Below, piece after piece: positions 1-8,947 of a DNA stretch of 64,000 nucleotides. Position numbers and translations under genes: made by a program. This DNA is from Limnochorda pilosa (GTDB lineage: Bacteria; Bacillota; Limnochordia; Limnochordales; Limnochordaceae): NCBI RefSeq assembly GCF_001544015.1, contig NZ_AP014924.1, positions 2,046,001-2,110,000 on the forward strand, in the 5' to 3' direction. The notes below the pieces were generated by a model, which made no database searches, was not told where the DNA came from, and was given only the letters and a program-made list of their open reading frames with translations. The first letter of the stretch is position 1. Every line of letters starts with the position of its first letter.

Positions 1-2
1 GC

Positions 3-317
3 TTGCCGCCGGCCCCACCCCCCGGCCCGGCAGTGGCCTCGCTGCTGGCCCTGGCCGTTCTCTGCACCTCCCTCGCCTACCTGATCTACTTCCCGCTGCT
101 GAAGCGGGTGGGGCCCACCCGGACCCTCACCGTCACCTTCCTGGTGCCGGTCTTCGGGACGCTGTGGGGTGCCCTCTTCCTGGACGAGGCGGTGGGGGCT
201 GCGACGGTCCTGGGCCTGACGCTCATCCTTCTGAGCATCCTGTTCGTGACGGAGCCCCGGCGCGCCGCCAGCGCCCCGCAGCCCGCCCCATCCGTTTCCG
301 AAGGAGGTCGGCGGTGA
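3..317 (+). CDS. EamA/DMT-family permease, C-terminal part (partial)
   Basis: This is the C-terminal end of a drug/metabolite transporter (EamA) membrane protein; the gene begins left of the window, so the first visible codon is not a start. About 100 residues remain, forming the last three hydrophobic segments. A tract typical of the second EamA repeat, ending in the LFLDE motif, lies near residues 25-63. The tail after it is short and polar. Its TGA overlaps the GTG start of the methyltransferase that follows (GTGA), so the two are probably co-transcribed. Substrate unknown: members export amino acids, nucleosides or drugs. Confidence 0.75.
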   Translation: MPPAPPPGPAVASLLALAVLCTSLAYLIYFPLLKRVGPTRTLTVTFLVPVFGTLWGALFLDEAVGAATVLGLTLILLSILFVTEPRRAASAPQPAPSVSEGGRR

Positions 318-1513
318 TCCGCGTCGTTCTGAAGCAATGCCGCCGCCGCCGGGTGGAGGCCGGCCACCCCTGGGTCTTCGACAACGAGGTGGCCCGTGTC
401 GAGGGCGAGCCGGGATCCGGAGCCGTGGTGGAGGTGGTGGACCACCGGGGCCGCTTCCTGGCCCGGGGCGCGTTCAGCGCGCGCTCGCGCATCCGGGTCC
501 GGCTCCTGACCTGGGACCCCTCCGAGGCGGTGGACGCCGGCCTCATCCGGCGGCGGATCGCCCAGGCGTGGGCCCTCCGCGAGCGCATCCTGGACGCGGA
601 AGCCCTGCGGGCCTGCCGGGTGGTCTACAGCGAGGCGGACTTCCTTCCCGGCCTGGTCGTGGACCGCTTCGGCGACGTCGTGGTGGTGCAGGTGCTCTCG
701 CAGGCCATGGAGCCCTGGACAGAGGCAGTCCTGGAGGCGGTACAGGAACTCTTCGGGCCTGCGGCCGTCCACGAGCGGAGCGACGCGCCCGTGCGGGAGC
801 TGGAGGGGCTGAAGCCCAGGGTGGGGCTGCTTCGGGGCCGCCTGCCCGACGCGGTCTGGATCCGCGAGCACGGCCTTGAGCTGAAGGTGGACGTGGTCTC
901 GGGCCAAAAGACCGGCTTCTTCCTGGACCAGCGGCAGAACCGCCTGGCCATCCGGCCCTTCGCCCGGGAAGCCCGGGTCCTCGACTGCTTCGCCCACACG
1001 GGCGGCTTTGCCCTCAACGCCCTCGCCGGCGGCGCCCGGCACGTGACGGTGGTGGAAGTCTCGCCCGAAGCCCTCGCCCTCGCCCGGGAGAACTCCGAAC
1101 GCAACGGCTTCGCCCACCGGATGGAGCTGCGGGAGGCCAACGCCTTCGACGTCCTGCGCGACCTGGATCGGGCCGGAGAGCGGTACGACTTGGTGGTCCT
1201 GGACCCACCGGCCTTCGCCAGGACCCGGCACGCGCTGCCCAACGCCCTGCGGGGCTACAAAGAGATCAACCTGCGGGCCATGCGGCTGCTGGAGCCCGGG
1301 GGCTTCCTGGCCACGGCCTCCTGCTCGGGTGCGGTGGAGCCCGACGTCTTCCTGGCCATGCTGCAGGAGGCCGCCGTGGACGCGCACGTGATCCTCCGGC
1401 AGGTAGCCCTCCAGGGCCAGGCCGCCGACCACCCCGTCCTCCCCGGCGCCCCCGAGACCCGCTACCTCACCTTCGGGATCTTCCAGGCCTTCCCCCGGGG
1501 GGGCCGGCGGTAG
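314..1513 (+). CDS. Class I SAM-dependent rRNA methyltransferase (RlmI/RlmK family)
   Basis: A 399-residue 23S rRNA (cytosine-C5) methyltransferase-like protein. The start is GTG at 314, seven bases after an AAGGAGG ribosome binding site that lies inside the preceding gene; longer in-frame starts would overlap the permease by 150 bases. An N-terminal PUA-type RNA-binding region (roughly residues 1-75) is followed by a linker with the family motif GQKTGFFLDQ. The Rossmann methyltransferase fold carries the SAM-binding motif DCFAHTGGFALNA near residue 222 and the catalytic LDPPAFAR near 294. A cysteine in TASCSG fits the family active site. E. coli RlmI modifies C1962; the exact target here is inferred. 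Confidence 0.9.
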   Translation: MIRVVLKQCRRRRVEAGHPWVFDNEVARVEGEPGSGAVVEVVDHRGRFLARGAFSARSRIRVRLLTWDPSEAVDAGLIRRRIAQAWALRERILDAEALRACRVVYSEADFLPGLVVDRFGDVVVVQVLSQAMEPWTEAVLEAVQELFGPAAVHERSDAPVRELEGLKPRVGLLRGRLPDAVWIREHGLELKVDVVSGQKTGFFLDQRQNRLAIRPFAREARVLDCFAHTGGFALNALAGGARHVTVVEVSPEALALARENSERNGFAHRMELREANAFDVLRDLDRAGERYDLVVLDPPAFARTRHALPNALRGYKEINLRAMRLLEPGGFLATASCSGAVEPDVFLAMLQEAAVDAHVILRQVALQGQAADHPVLPGAPETRYLTFGIFQAFPRGGRR

Positions 1514-1540
1514 GAGCGACGAAGCCCGGCCTCGCGCCGC

Positions 1541-2506
1541 CTACGCCCACCACATGGCCCCGGGCGCTTCCCGGATGACGGCCTCCTTCAGGGTGGCCAC
1601 CGCCTTCTCGAAACCTTCCTGGCCCGACATGAGGCTGTCCTCGTGCTCGATGCTCAGCACCCAGTCGTAGCCCACCAGGCGGAGGGCGCTCACCAGGTCG
1701 CGCCAAACCGAGAGGTCGTGGCCGTAGCCCACGCTCCGGAAGATCCACGAGCGCTGGGCCTCCCGGCCATAGGGCGTAGTGTCCAGGCCGCCGTTGACGG
1801 GGAAGTTGATCGGATCCAGCGCCGTGTCCTTGGCATGCACGTGGAAGATGGCCTCGCCCAGCGCCCGTATCGCGTGCACGGGCTCGACGCCCTGCCACCA
1901 GAGGTGGCTGGGGTCGAAGTTGACTCCGAGCTCGGGTCCCACCGCCTCCCGCAGCCGCAGGGCCGTCTCGGGGTTGTAGACGAGGAAGCCCGGATGCATC
2001 TCAAGACCGATCATGCGCACGCCCTGCTGCCGGCAGAAGGCCATCTCCTCACGCCAGTAGGGGATCGCCTCCTCCTCCCACTGGTAGCGGAGCACCTCCT
2101 GGTAATCCGGCGGCCAGGCGCACGTCACCCAGTTGGGCCAGCGGGCGCCGGGGTGGTCACCAGGGCAGCCCGAGAAGGTGTTGACCCGCTCCACGCCCAG
2201 GCGGGAGGCCAGGGTCACCGCCTGGCGGAACTCCCGGCGATAGCGCTCCCGCTCGGCCGCCTGGGGGTGCAGCGGGTTGCCGTGGACGCTCAGGGCGCTG
2301 ATCGCCAGCCCCCGCGAGTCCACCGCCGCCCGGAAGGCCCGGAGCGCGCCCTCGTCCTGGAGCAGGCGATCCGGGTCGCAGTGCGCCTTGCCCGGGTACC
2401 CGCCGCAGCCGATTTCCACCGCGTCCAGCCCCTGCGCTTTGACGTACTCCAGGGTCTCCTCCAACGGCCGGTTGCCGAAGAGGACGGTCAGGACCCCGAG
2501 TTTCAC
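1541..2506 (-). CDS. Sugar phosphate isomerase/epimerase (xylose-isomerase-like TIM barrel)
   Basis: A member of the AP-endonuclease-2/xylose-isomerase-like TIM-barrel family that isomerises or epimerises sugars or inositol derivatives. Numbered from the longest possible start (ATG at 2533), metal-ligand candidates are E178 (GLEMHPG), D207 (NFDPSH), H233 (HVHAKD) and E296 (SIEHED), the usual arrangement. I prefer the GTG at 2506: it has a GGGAGGGG ribosome binding site upstream and gives the typical family start VKLGVLT. The gene is divergent from a ROK regulator that heads an Rbs-type importer operon with a Gfo/Idh dehydrogenase, suggesting a shared carbohydrate pathway. Substrate cannot be read from sequence. 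Confidence 0.88.
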   Translation of the reverse strand: MKLGVLTVLFGNRPLEETLEYVKAQGLDAVEIGCGGYPGKAHCDPDRLLQDEGALRAFRAAVDSRGLAISALSVHGNPLHPQAAERERYRREFRQAVTLASRLGVERVNTFSGCPGDHPGARWPNWVTCAWPPDYQEVLRYQWEEEAIPYWREEMAFCRQQGVRMIGLEMHPGFLVYNPETALRLREAVGPELGVNFDPSHLWWQGVEPVHAIRALGEAIFHVHAKDTALDPINFPVNGGLDTTPYGREAQRSWIFRSVGYGHDLSVWRDLVSALRLVGYDWVLSIEHEDSLMSGQEGFEKAVATLKEAVIREAPGAMWWA

Positions 2507-2570
2507 CTTCCCCACCCCTCCCTGCGCGAGCATGGCGCTCTCTTTTGATCCGCGTTTCGCTCAACGTATC

Positions 2571-2598
2571 CCAGGTTCCTGCAACATGGAACTCCTGG
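2571..2598. promoter_or_regulatory. Candidate operator between isomerase and ROK regulator
   Basis: An imperfect palindrome lies in the divergent intergenic region, with half-sites CCAGG-TTCC and GGAA-CT-CCTGG around the centre TGCAACAT. ROK repressors commonly bind such dyads and control divergent sugar genes. No clear consensus promoter could be placed around it, so the role is inference. Confidence 0.3.
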
Positions 2599-2641
2599 CA
2601 GCCATTATCTGCCTGGATTCGTTCAGATCTGGAGGAATTGG

Positions 2642-3964
2642 GTGCAGAACCTCGAACTGATGGGTGAGAACCTCCTGCGGACGGTCCGGCCATGGGGAAT
2701 CAGGCGGGCCGTCCTCGGGGGCACGAACGGAGCGGATGGGCTCGTGGCCGCCCACGACCGGGCTGCAACCGGCCTCCAACACGCCATCATCCAGACCCTC
2801 CGGCGCGAAGGTCCCCAGAGCCGGGCGGACCTGGCGCGGCGGCTGGGCGTCAACCGGAACAACCTGGCCGATCCCCTGGCGGCCCTGACGGCCGCGGGCT
2901 TCGTTCACGAGCCCAACCTGGCGGCCTCCACAGGGGGACGGAAGGCCCGTCTCGTGGAGTTGAACGCCCGGGCCGGCTTCATCGCCGCCGTCGACCTGGG
3001 GGCCACCAGCCTCGACGCCGCTGTGACCGACCTTCAGCTTCACATCCTGGCCGAGCGCAGCGAGCCCGTGGACGTGGCCCAGGGCCCCACCCTGATGCTG
3101 GAGCGGGCCACCCAGATGGTCCGGGCGCTCCTGGCCGATCTGGGCCTCACCCCCGACCGCCTGCTGGGCGTGGGTATGGGCGTGCCGGGTCCGGTCGACT
3201 ACCGGCTGGGCCGGACCGTCTCGCCCCCCATCATGCCCGGGTGGAACCAGTTCCCCATCAAGGACCACCTGGCGGAAGCCTTCGGCTGCCCTGCCTACGT
3301 GGACAACGACGTGAACATCATGGCCCTCGGCGAGCAGTTCGCCGGCCTGGGCCGCGGCGCCGAGAGCTTCATCTTCGTCAAGCTGGGAACGGGCATCGGC
3401 GCCGGCATCGTGCTGGGAGGCCGCATCTACCGAGGGTCCGACGGTTGTGCGGGCGACATCGGCCACATGGCCGTGGACGGCTCCGACGTCCTCTGCCGCT
3501 GCGGGAACGTGGGCTGCCTGGAGGCCCTGGCCGGCGGGCCGGGCATCGCCCGGCGGGCGCGGCTGGCGGCCGAGGCAGGGCGGGCGCCTCGGGTGGCCTC
3601 GTTCCTGCAGGAGCACGACGAGCTCACGTCGGTGGATGTGGGGCACCTGGCCGCACAGGGCGATCCCGGAGCCGTGGAGGTCATCCGGGAGACGGGGCGC
3701 CTGGTGGGCCGGGTCATGGCCTCTTTGGTGAACGTGCTCAACCCCTCGCTGGTCGTCATCGGCGGCGGCGTCGCCCAGATCGGCGACGTGCTCCTGGCCT
3801 CCATCCGGGAGGCGGTCTACCGGCGGTCGCTGCCGCTGGCCACCCGCCACCTGCGGATCGAGCGCTCCGCCGTCGAGCCCCGGGCGGGCGTGCTGGGAGC
3901 GGCCGTGATGGCCCTGGACGAGGTCCTGTCGGCCGAGGGTCTGGAAAGGAGCCTGCGAGCGTGA
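2642..3964 (+). CDS. ROK-family transcriptional regulator
   Basis: A 440-residue ROK repressor. The N-terminal MarR-like winged helix (about residues 45-105, with QSRADLARRLGVNRNNLADPL as recognition helices) binds DNA. The remainder is a sugar-kinase-like ROK domain with the Asp-Leu-Gly-Ala phosphate loop near 118 and the zinc motif CRCGNVGCLE near 284-293. The GTG start at 2642 sits six bases after GGAGGA. Its TGA overlaps the GTG of the permease. The position at the head of an Rbs-type importer operon and opposite a sugar isomerase indicates a sugar-responsive local regulator. The effector is unknown. Confidence 0.92.
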   Translation: MQNLELMGENLLRTVRPWGIRRAVLGGTNGADGLVAAHDRAATGLQHAIIQTLRREGPQSRADLARRLGVNRNNLADPLAALTAAGFVHEPNLAASTGGRKARLVELNARAGFIAAVDLGATSLDAAVTDLQLHILAERSEPVDVAQGPTLMLERATQMVRALLADLGLTPDRLLGVGMGVPGPVDYRLGRTVSPPIMPGWNQFPIKDHLAEAFGCPAYVDNDVNIMALGEQFAGLGRGAESFIFVKLGTGIGAGIVLGGRIYRGSDGCAGDIGHMAVDGSDVLCRCGNVGCLEALAGGPGIARRARLAAEAGRAPRVASFLQEHDELTSVDVGHLAAQGDPGAVEVIRETGRLVGRVMASLVNVLNPSLVVIGGGVAQIGDVLLASIREAVYRRSLPLATRHLRIERSAVEPRAGVLGAAVMALDEVLSAEGLERSLRA

Positions 3965-4998
3965 AGCGCGAAGCCGGAGATCCCCCCGTGAGCTGCCAAG
4001 AGGCGGGACTGGCGGGCAGCCCCCGGGAGCAGGGCCGGGCGGAGCGGCCCCTGGGTTCCACCCTGGCCGGCTGGGCCCGCTCCATCTGGCGGGAGTACAG
4101 CGTGGCGCTGGTCTTCCTTCTCTTCGCGGGGGTCGCCTCGTTCCTCTCCCCCTACTTCTTCACCCGCTCCAACCTGGCCAACGTGCTTCGCCAGGTCTCC
4201 GACATCGGCATCGTCGCCGCGGGCGAGATGCTGGTGATCGTCACGGGCGGCATCGACCTCTCGGTGGGGTCCGTGGTGGCCATGGCCAGCGTGCTCTCCA
4301 TGATGGTGCAGGGCAGCGGGGTCGCCGCCATGTTCGGGGCGGGCCTGGCCGCGGGCGTGGCCGCCGGATGGATCAACGGGCTCCTGGTCACCCGGGGCCG
4401 GGTGGCGCCCTTCGTGGCCACCCTGGCCATGATGGCCATGGCCAAGGGGGTGGCGCTGATCGCCACCAGCGGTCAGCCCGTCTACGGGCCCTACGCGGAA
4501 ACCTTCTTCTACTGGCTGGGGAACGGGCACCTGCTGGGGCTCTCGACCCCCATCGTCCTGCTGCTCCTGACCTACGGGCTGGGCCATTTCGTGCTGCGGT
4601 ACACCGCCTTCGGGCGCAACCTGCTGGCCGTGGGCGGCAACGAGGAGGCGGCCCGGCTCGCAGGCGTCCGGGTGGACCGGGTGAAGCTCGCCGCCTACAC
4701 CCTCAGCGGCCTCACCGCCGCGGTGGGCTCGCTGCTCATCACCTCCCGCATGAACACGGGCTCCCCCATCGCCGGCAGCTTCTACGAGCTGGACGCCATC
4801 GCCGCGGTGGTGGTGGGCGGCGCCTCGCTGAGCGGGGGGCGGGGTTCCTTCGTGGGGACCTTCTTCGGCCTGCTGATCCTGGGCACCATCGCCAACGTCC
4901 TGAACCTGCTCAACGTCTCGCCCTACTTCCAGTACCTGGCCCGCGGCCTCATCATCGTGGCGGCGGTCCTGCTCCAGAGGCGTCAGGGCACGACGTGA
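3961..4998 (+). CDS. Rbs/Xyl-type sugar ABC transporter permease
   Basis: An integral membrane permease of 345 residues of the BPD_transp_2 (RbsC/XylH/AraH) type. It has a polar N-terminal tail of about 40 residues, then eight or more hydrophobic helices. The family motifs GGIDLSVGS and AVGGNEEAARLAGV (cytoplasmic coupling loop) are visible. The GTG start overlaps the stop of the ROK gene by four bases, so translation is likely coupled. Partners are the binding protein (5142-6110) and the duplicated ATPase (6118-7656). A 143-base gap separates it from the binding protein, an unusual order because the binding protein usually comes first. Confidence 0.92.
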   Translation: MKREAGDPPVSCQEAGLAGSPREQGRAERPLGSTLAGWARSIWREYSVALVFLLFAGVASFLSPYFFTRSNLANVLRQVSDIGIVAAGEMLVIVTGGIDLSVGSVVAMASVLSMMVQGSGVAAMFGAGLAAGVAAGWINGLLVTRGRVAPFVATLAMMAMAKGVALIATSGQPVYGPYAETFFYWLGNGHLLGLSTPIVLLLLTYGLGHFVLRYTAFGRNLLAVGGNEEAARLAGVRVDRVKLAAYTLSGLTAAVGSLLITSRMNTGSPIAGSFYELDAIAAVVVGGASLSGGRGSFVGTFFGLLILGTIANVLNLLNVSPYFQYLARGLIIVAAVLLQRRQGTT

Positions 4999-5141
4999 GG
5001 CCCTGCGCGCCAGGCTTGGAGGGAAGCGAAGCCGTAAGGGCAAGAGCACGCACCCTGCACCCCTTGGGGGGGATGGAGGCCCGTCAGGCCTGGCAGGCCG
5101 GCACGGAGGTTCAGAACAGGCATCACGGGGAGGACATCATC

Positions 5142-6110
5142 GTGAAGGTACGGATGCGGGTCCTGGCAGCCCTGGTCCTGGCGCTCCTGATCGCCCTTAG
5201 CGCAGGCGTCGCCTCGGCCGCTTCGGATCGGGTCGTCATCGGCTTCTCGTCGCCGGGCGCGGACCACGGGTGGCTCGCGGCCATCCAGCACTACGCCCGG
5301 GAGGCGGCCGGCCGCCACGCCGACGTCCAGCTGGTGCTCACCGACGGACTCAACAGCGTTCAGAAGCAGATCTCCGACGTGGAGACGCTCATAGCCCGCA
5401 AGGTGGACGTCATCGTGCTGCTTCCCATGGACGGGGCGGCGCTCACGCCCGTGGCCCGCAAGGTGAGGCAGGCCGGGATCCCGCTGGTGAACCTGGACCG
5501 GAAGCTCTCCGAGCCCGTTTACGACGTCTACATCGGCGGCGACAACTACGGCATCGGCCGGGCGGCCGGCGAGTACATCGCCCAGCGCCTGAACGGCAAG
5601 GGCACCGTGGTGGAGATCCAGGGGCTTCCCGGCATCTCGGTGACCGAGGACCGCTCCCGGGGCTTCTACGACGTGATCAAGCAGTACCCGGGCATCAAGG
5701 TGGTCGCTTCACAGAACGCCGACTTCCTCCCGGACCGCGGCCTGCGGGTGATGGAGAACATCCTGCAGGCGCAGCCCAAGATCGACGCTGTCTACACCCA
5801 CGACGACGACATGGCCATGGGCGTGGTCCAGGCCATCCGCAACGCCGGCCGCCAGGACGAGATGTTCCTCACGGGGGTGGGTCCGCTCAAGCGGGCCATG
5901 GAGATGGTAAAGAACGGCGTGGCGCCCTACGCCGCCACCTTCAACTACAGCCCCGTCATGGCCGCGAGCGGCGTGGAGCTGGCCTACCGGATCGCCAAGG
6001 GCCGGGGGCTCGAGGAGCTCTGGGAGCCCACCATGCCCAAGGAGATCATCCTGGACGCGACCCTGGTCGGTCCCGAGAACGTGGACCAGTGGATGAACCT
6101 GGGCTTCTGA
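5142..6110 (+). CDS. Sugar ABC transporter substrate-binding protein (RbsB-like)
   Basis: A 322-residue periplasmic-binding-protein-like protein (Peripla_BP_4). The GTG at 5142 follows GGGGAGGA by seven bases; the next candidate is ATG at 5154. A signal peptide with a long hydrophobic core ends near residue 27 (ASA-A), and no lipobox cysteine is evident. Typical ribose-binding-type segments include ETLIARKVDVIVL, GIPLVNLD, YIGGDNYGIGRAAGEYI and the hinge region YTHDDDMAMG. It would deliver a monosaccharide or related polyol to the permease at 3961-4998. The ligand is not predictable here. Confidence 0.92.
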   Translation: MKVRMRVLAALVLALLIALSAGVASAASDRVVIGFSSPGADHGWLAAIQHYAREAAGRHADVQLVLTDGLNSVQKQISDVETLIARKVDVIVLLPMDGAALTPVARKVRQAGIPLVNLDRKLSEPVYDVYIGGDNYGIGRAAGEYIAQRLNGKGTVVEIQGLPGISVTEDRSRGFYDVIKQYPGIKVVASQNADFLPDRGLRVMENILQAQPKIDAVYTHDDDMAMGVVQAIRNAGRQDEMFLTGVGPLKRAMEMVKNGVAPYAATFNYSPVMAASGVELAYRIAKGRGLEELWEPTMPKEIILDATLVGPENVDQWMNLGF

Positions 6111-6117
6111 GGAGTCG

Positions 6118-7656
6118 ATGACGGTGAAGGCACCGGACGAGCTCCTGGTCTGCCGGAAGGTCACCAAGCGCTTCCCCGGCGTGGTGGCCCTGGACGGCGT
6201 CGACTTCGACGTGCGCCGCGGGGAGATCCACGTGCTGCTGGGCGAGAACGGCGCCGGCAAGTCCACGCTGGTGAAGCTGCTCTCGGGCGTCCACCGGCCG
6301 GACGCGGGGACCCTTTCCCTGGAGGGCCGGCAGGTGGCGTTCGCCAGCCCCTTCGAGGCCCAGCAGGCCGGGATCTCCACCGTCCACCAGGAGCTCGCCC
6401 TGGTGCCCCACCTGACTGCGACGGAGAACATCTTCCTGGGGGCGCTGCCCCGTTCGAGGCGCCTCTCCCCCGTCATCGACTGGCGCGCCGCCCGGCTCCA
6501 GGCCCAGGCGCTCCTGGACCGGCTCGGCGCCCACGTGCCGCCTGACGCGCCCGTGGGCGAGCTCTCGGTGGCGCAGCGCCAACTGGTGGAGATCGCCCGG
6601 GCCCTCCGCTTCCGCTCCCGGCTCCTGATCCTGGACGAGCCCACCTCCAGCCTGAGCGACGAGGAGGCCCAGACCCTCTTCCGGGTGATGCGCCAGCTCG
6701 CCGACACCGGCGTGGCCGTGGTCTTCATCTCCCACCGCCTGGCGGACGTGTACGCGGTGGGCGAGCGGGTCACGGTGCTGCGCGACGGGCGCAAGGTGGG
6801 CACCTACGCGCTTCGGGAGATCGACGAGGCGGAGCTCATCAAGGCCATGGTCGGCCGGGAGGTGGCCACCCAGTACCCCCGCCACCGGGCGCACCCAGGG
6901 CCCGAGGTGCTCCGGGTGGAAGATCTCCGGCTCCCCGGCGCCCGCCATGCCATCGGCTTCAGCCTCCGTGAGGGCGAGATCCTGGGGCTCGCCGGGCTGG
7001 TGGGCAGCGGGCGAACCGAGCTGGTGCGGGCTCTCTTCGGTGCGGATCCCATGGCCGAGGGGCGTGTCTGGGTGGACGGCCGGCCCGTCAGGATCCGCCG
7101 GCCCGGCGACGCGATTCGGGCCGGCCTCGGCTTCGTACCCGAGGACCGGAAGGCCCAGGGGTTGATCCTGGGCCACCCGGTGCGCCACAACATCACCCTG
7201 GCCGTCCTGCACCACCTGGTGAACCGACTGGGCGTCGTGCGCGGCGGCGAGGAGCGCCGCGTGGCAGGCCGGCTCATCGAGCGGATGAACGTGCGGCTCC
7301 ACGACGACCTGCAGCCCGTGGCAAGCCTCTCGGGGGGCAACCAGCAGAAGGTGGTCCTGGCTCGCTGGCTCGCGGGCCGGAGCCGGGTGATCGTCATGGA
7401 CGAGCCCACCCGGGGCGTGGACGTGGGGGCCCGCTGGGAGATCTACCGGCTCATCGTCGAGCTGGTGGAGCAGGGTCTGGGTGTGATCATCATCAGCTCT
7501 GAGCTGCCGGAGGTCCTTGGCCTGGCCGACCGGATCCTGGTCCTGCGGGAAGGTGAGCTCGCCGGGGAGCTGCCCGCCGCCCAGGCCACCCAGGAAGCGG
7601 TGATGCGCCTGGCGGTCCCCGCCGGGAACCGGAGCGACGTGGTGGGAGGGCGATGA
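6118..7656 (+). CDS. Sugar ABC transporter ATP-binding protein (RbsA-like, two ABC domains)
   Basis: A 512-residue duplicated ATPase of the RbsA/XylG/MglA type. Domain 1 has Walker A GENGAGKST (residues 42-50), signature LSVAQRQ and Walker B LLILDEPTS. Domain 2 has the degenerate family P-loop GLVGSGRTE, an intact signature LSGGNQQK and Walker B VIVMDEPTRG. The ATG at 6118 follows GGAG closely. The end overlaps the next gene by four bases (ATGA). It powers import with the permease and binding protein just upstream. Confidence 0.94.
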   Translation: MTVKAPDELLVCRKVTKRFPGVVALDGVDFDVRRGEIHVLLGENGAGKSTLVKLLSGVHRPDAGTLSLEGRQVAFASPFEAQQAGISTVHQELALVPHLTATENIFLGALPRSRRLSPVIDWRAARLQAQALLDRLGAHVPPDAPVGELSVAQRQLVEIARALRFRSRLLILDEPTSSLSDEEAQTLFRVMRQLADTGVAVVFISHRLADVYAVGERVTVLRDGRKVGTYALREIDEAELIKAMVGREVATQYPRHRAHPGPEVLRVEDLRLPGARHAIGFSLREGEILGLAGLVGSGRTELVRALFGADPMAEGRVWVDGRPVRIRRPGDAIRAGLGFVPEDRKAQGLILGHPVRHNITLAVLHHLVNRLGVVRGGEERRVAGRLIERMNVRLHDDLQPVASLSGGNQQKVVLARWLAGRSRVIVMDEPTRGVDVGARWEIYRLIVELVEQGLGVIIISSELPEVLGLADRILVLREGELAGELPAAQATQEAVMRLAVPAGNRSDVVGGR

Positions 7657-8861
7657 GGATGGAGCGTGGTGAGGTGGCCGGGGACCGGCCGGTGCGGGTG
7701 GGCGTTTGCGGGTTGGGCTTCATCGGCCCGGCCCACGTGGAGGCGCTCGGCCGGGTGGCTGGCGTGGAGGTGGCGGCCGTCTCCTCCCACCGGGTCGGCC
7801 GGCTGCGCGAGGTGGCCCGCCGCTACCGGATCCCCCGGGTGCACACCTCCCACGAGGCGCTGATCAACGACCCCGAGATCGACGCCGTCCACATCTGCAC
7901 GGGCAACCGGGAGCACTTCGCCCTGGCGCGCCGGGCCATGGAGGCGGGCAAGCACGTGGTCTGCGAGAAGCCCCTGGCTGCCACCCTGGAGGAGGGCAGG
8001 ACCCTGGCGGGCCTCGCGGCCAGGGCACCCGGCCGGGTCCATGCGGTGAACTACCAGTACCGCCACTACCCCATGGTGGCGGAGGCCCGCACGCGGGTAC
8101 GCGCCGGCGAGCTGGGCCCCCTCTACCTCATCCACGGCCGCTACGTCCAGGACTGGCTCCTGTGGCCGGCGGACTACAACTGGCGGGTCGACCCGGCCCG
8201 CTCGGGCCCATCGCGGGCCTTCGCCGACATCGGCTCCCACTGGTGCGATCTGGTGGAGCACGTGACAGGCGAACACATCGTGCGGCTCTCGGCCAGGCTC
8301 CGGACGGTGATTCCCCACCGAGTCCCCCGTGAGGCGGGCGCGTTCGAGGGCACCGTCGCGCCGCCCGCCGGGGCGGGCCGAATGGATGACGCAGGGCGCT
8401 CCGTGGCCGTCTCCACCGAGGACCTGGCGCTCGTGCACTTCGAGACCGACCGGGGTACGGCCGGCTCCCTGGTGGTCTCCCAGGTGAGCGCAGGGCACAA
8501 GAACGACCTGCGCTTCGAGCTGAACGGCGCCCGGGCCTCCCTGGCCTGGGCCCAGGAGACCCCCGAGCGCCTCTGGCTGGGCAGGCGCGACGCACCCAAC
8601 GCCGCGCTCACCAAGGAGGCGGCCCAGCTGGGCGCTGAGGCCGCCGCCCTGACCCACTACCCGGCCGGCCATCCCGAGGGCTACCCCGACGCCCTGAAGA
8701 ACCTCTTCGCCGCCGTGTACGACCGGGTGCGGGATCCCTCCCGATCACCCTCCTACCCCACCTTCGCCGACGGTCTCCGGTCCCTGGAGCTCGTGGCCGC
8801 CGTGCTGGCCAGCGCCGGGGAGGGCGGGCGCTGGGTGGAGGTCGCGGGCAACGTCCCCTGA
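7653..8861 (+). CDS. Gfo/Idh/MocA-family oxidoreductase
   Basis: An NAD(P)-dependent dehydrogenase of 402 residues. The Rossmann motif GVCGLGFIGPAH lies near residues 11-22 and the family EKP motif (VVCEKPLAA) near 107. The C-terminal GFO_IDH_MocA alpha/beta domain follows, with H-containing ADIGSHWCDLVEH near the substrate pocket. The ATG start overlaps the ATPase stop and is preceded by GGGAGGG, giving tight coupling to the importer operon. With the divergent isomerase it suggests oxidation then isomerisation of an imported sugar or inositol; the substrate is inference. Confidence 0.9.
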   Translation: MRMERGEVAGDRPVRVGVCGLGFIGPAHVEALGRVAGVEVAAVSSHRVGRLREVARRYRIPRVHTSHEALINDPEIDAVHICTGNREHFALARRAMEAGKHVVCEKPLAATLEEGRTLAGLAARAPGRVHAVNYQYRHYPMVAEARTRVRAGELGPLYLIHGRYVQDWLLWPADYNWRVDPARSGPSRAFADIGSHWCDLVEHVTGEHIVRLSARLRTVIPHRVPREAGAFEGTVAPPAGAGRMDDAGRSVAVSTEDLALVHFETDRGTAGSLVVSQVSAGHKNDLRFELNGARASLAWAQETPERLWLGRRDAPNAALTKEAAQLGAEAAALTHYPAGHPEGYPDALKNLFAAVYDRVRDPSRSPSYPTFADGLRSLELVAAVLASAGEGGRWVEVAGNVP

Positions 8862-8947
8862 GGTCCGAGCCTCTCGTTGCTCCCGTCCGTCATGAGGGGC
8901 CGCGGACGCCATCCCGACATCGTCCGCAGCCCTCTTCGCGCCCGTCG

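Noticed and set aside
86-1432. Long open frames antisense to the methyltransferase and to most other genes
   Set aside because: Very GC-rich sequence keeps antisense and shifted frames open. These translations are Arg/Pro/Gly/His-rich, have no family resemblance and overlap well-supported genes.
5000-5141. Regulatory RNA in the gap between Rbs-type permease and binding protein
   Set aside because: No strong hairpin, T-run or recognisable riboswitch boxes were found; the gap only holds the binding-protein ribosome site.
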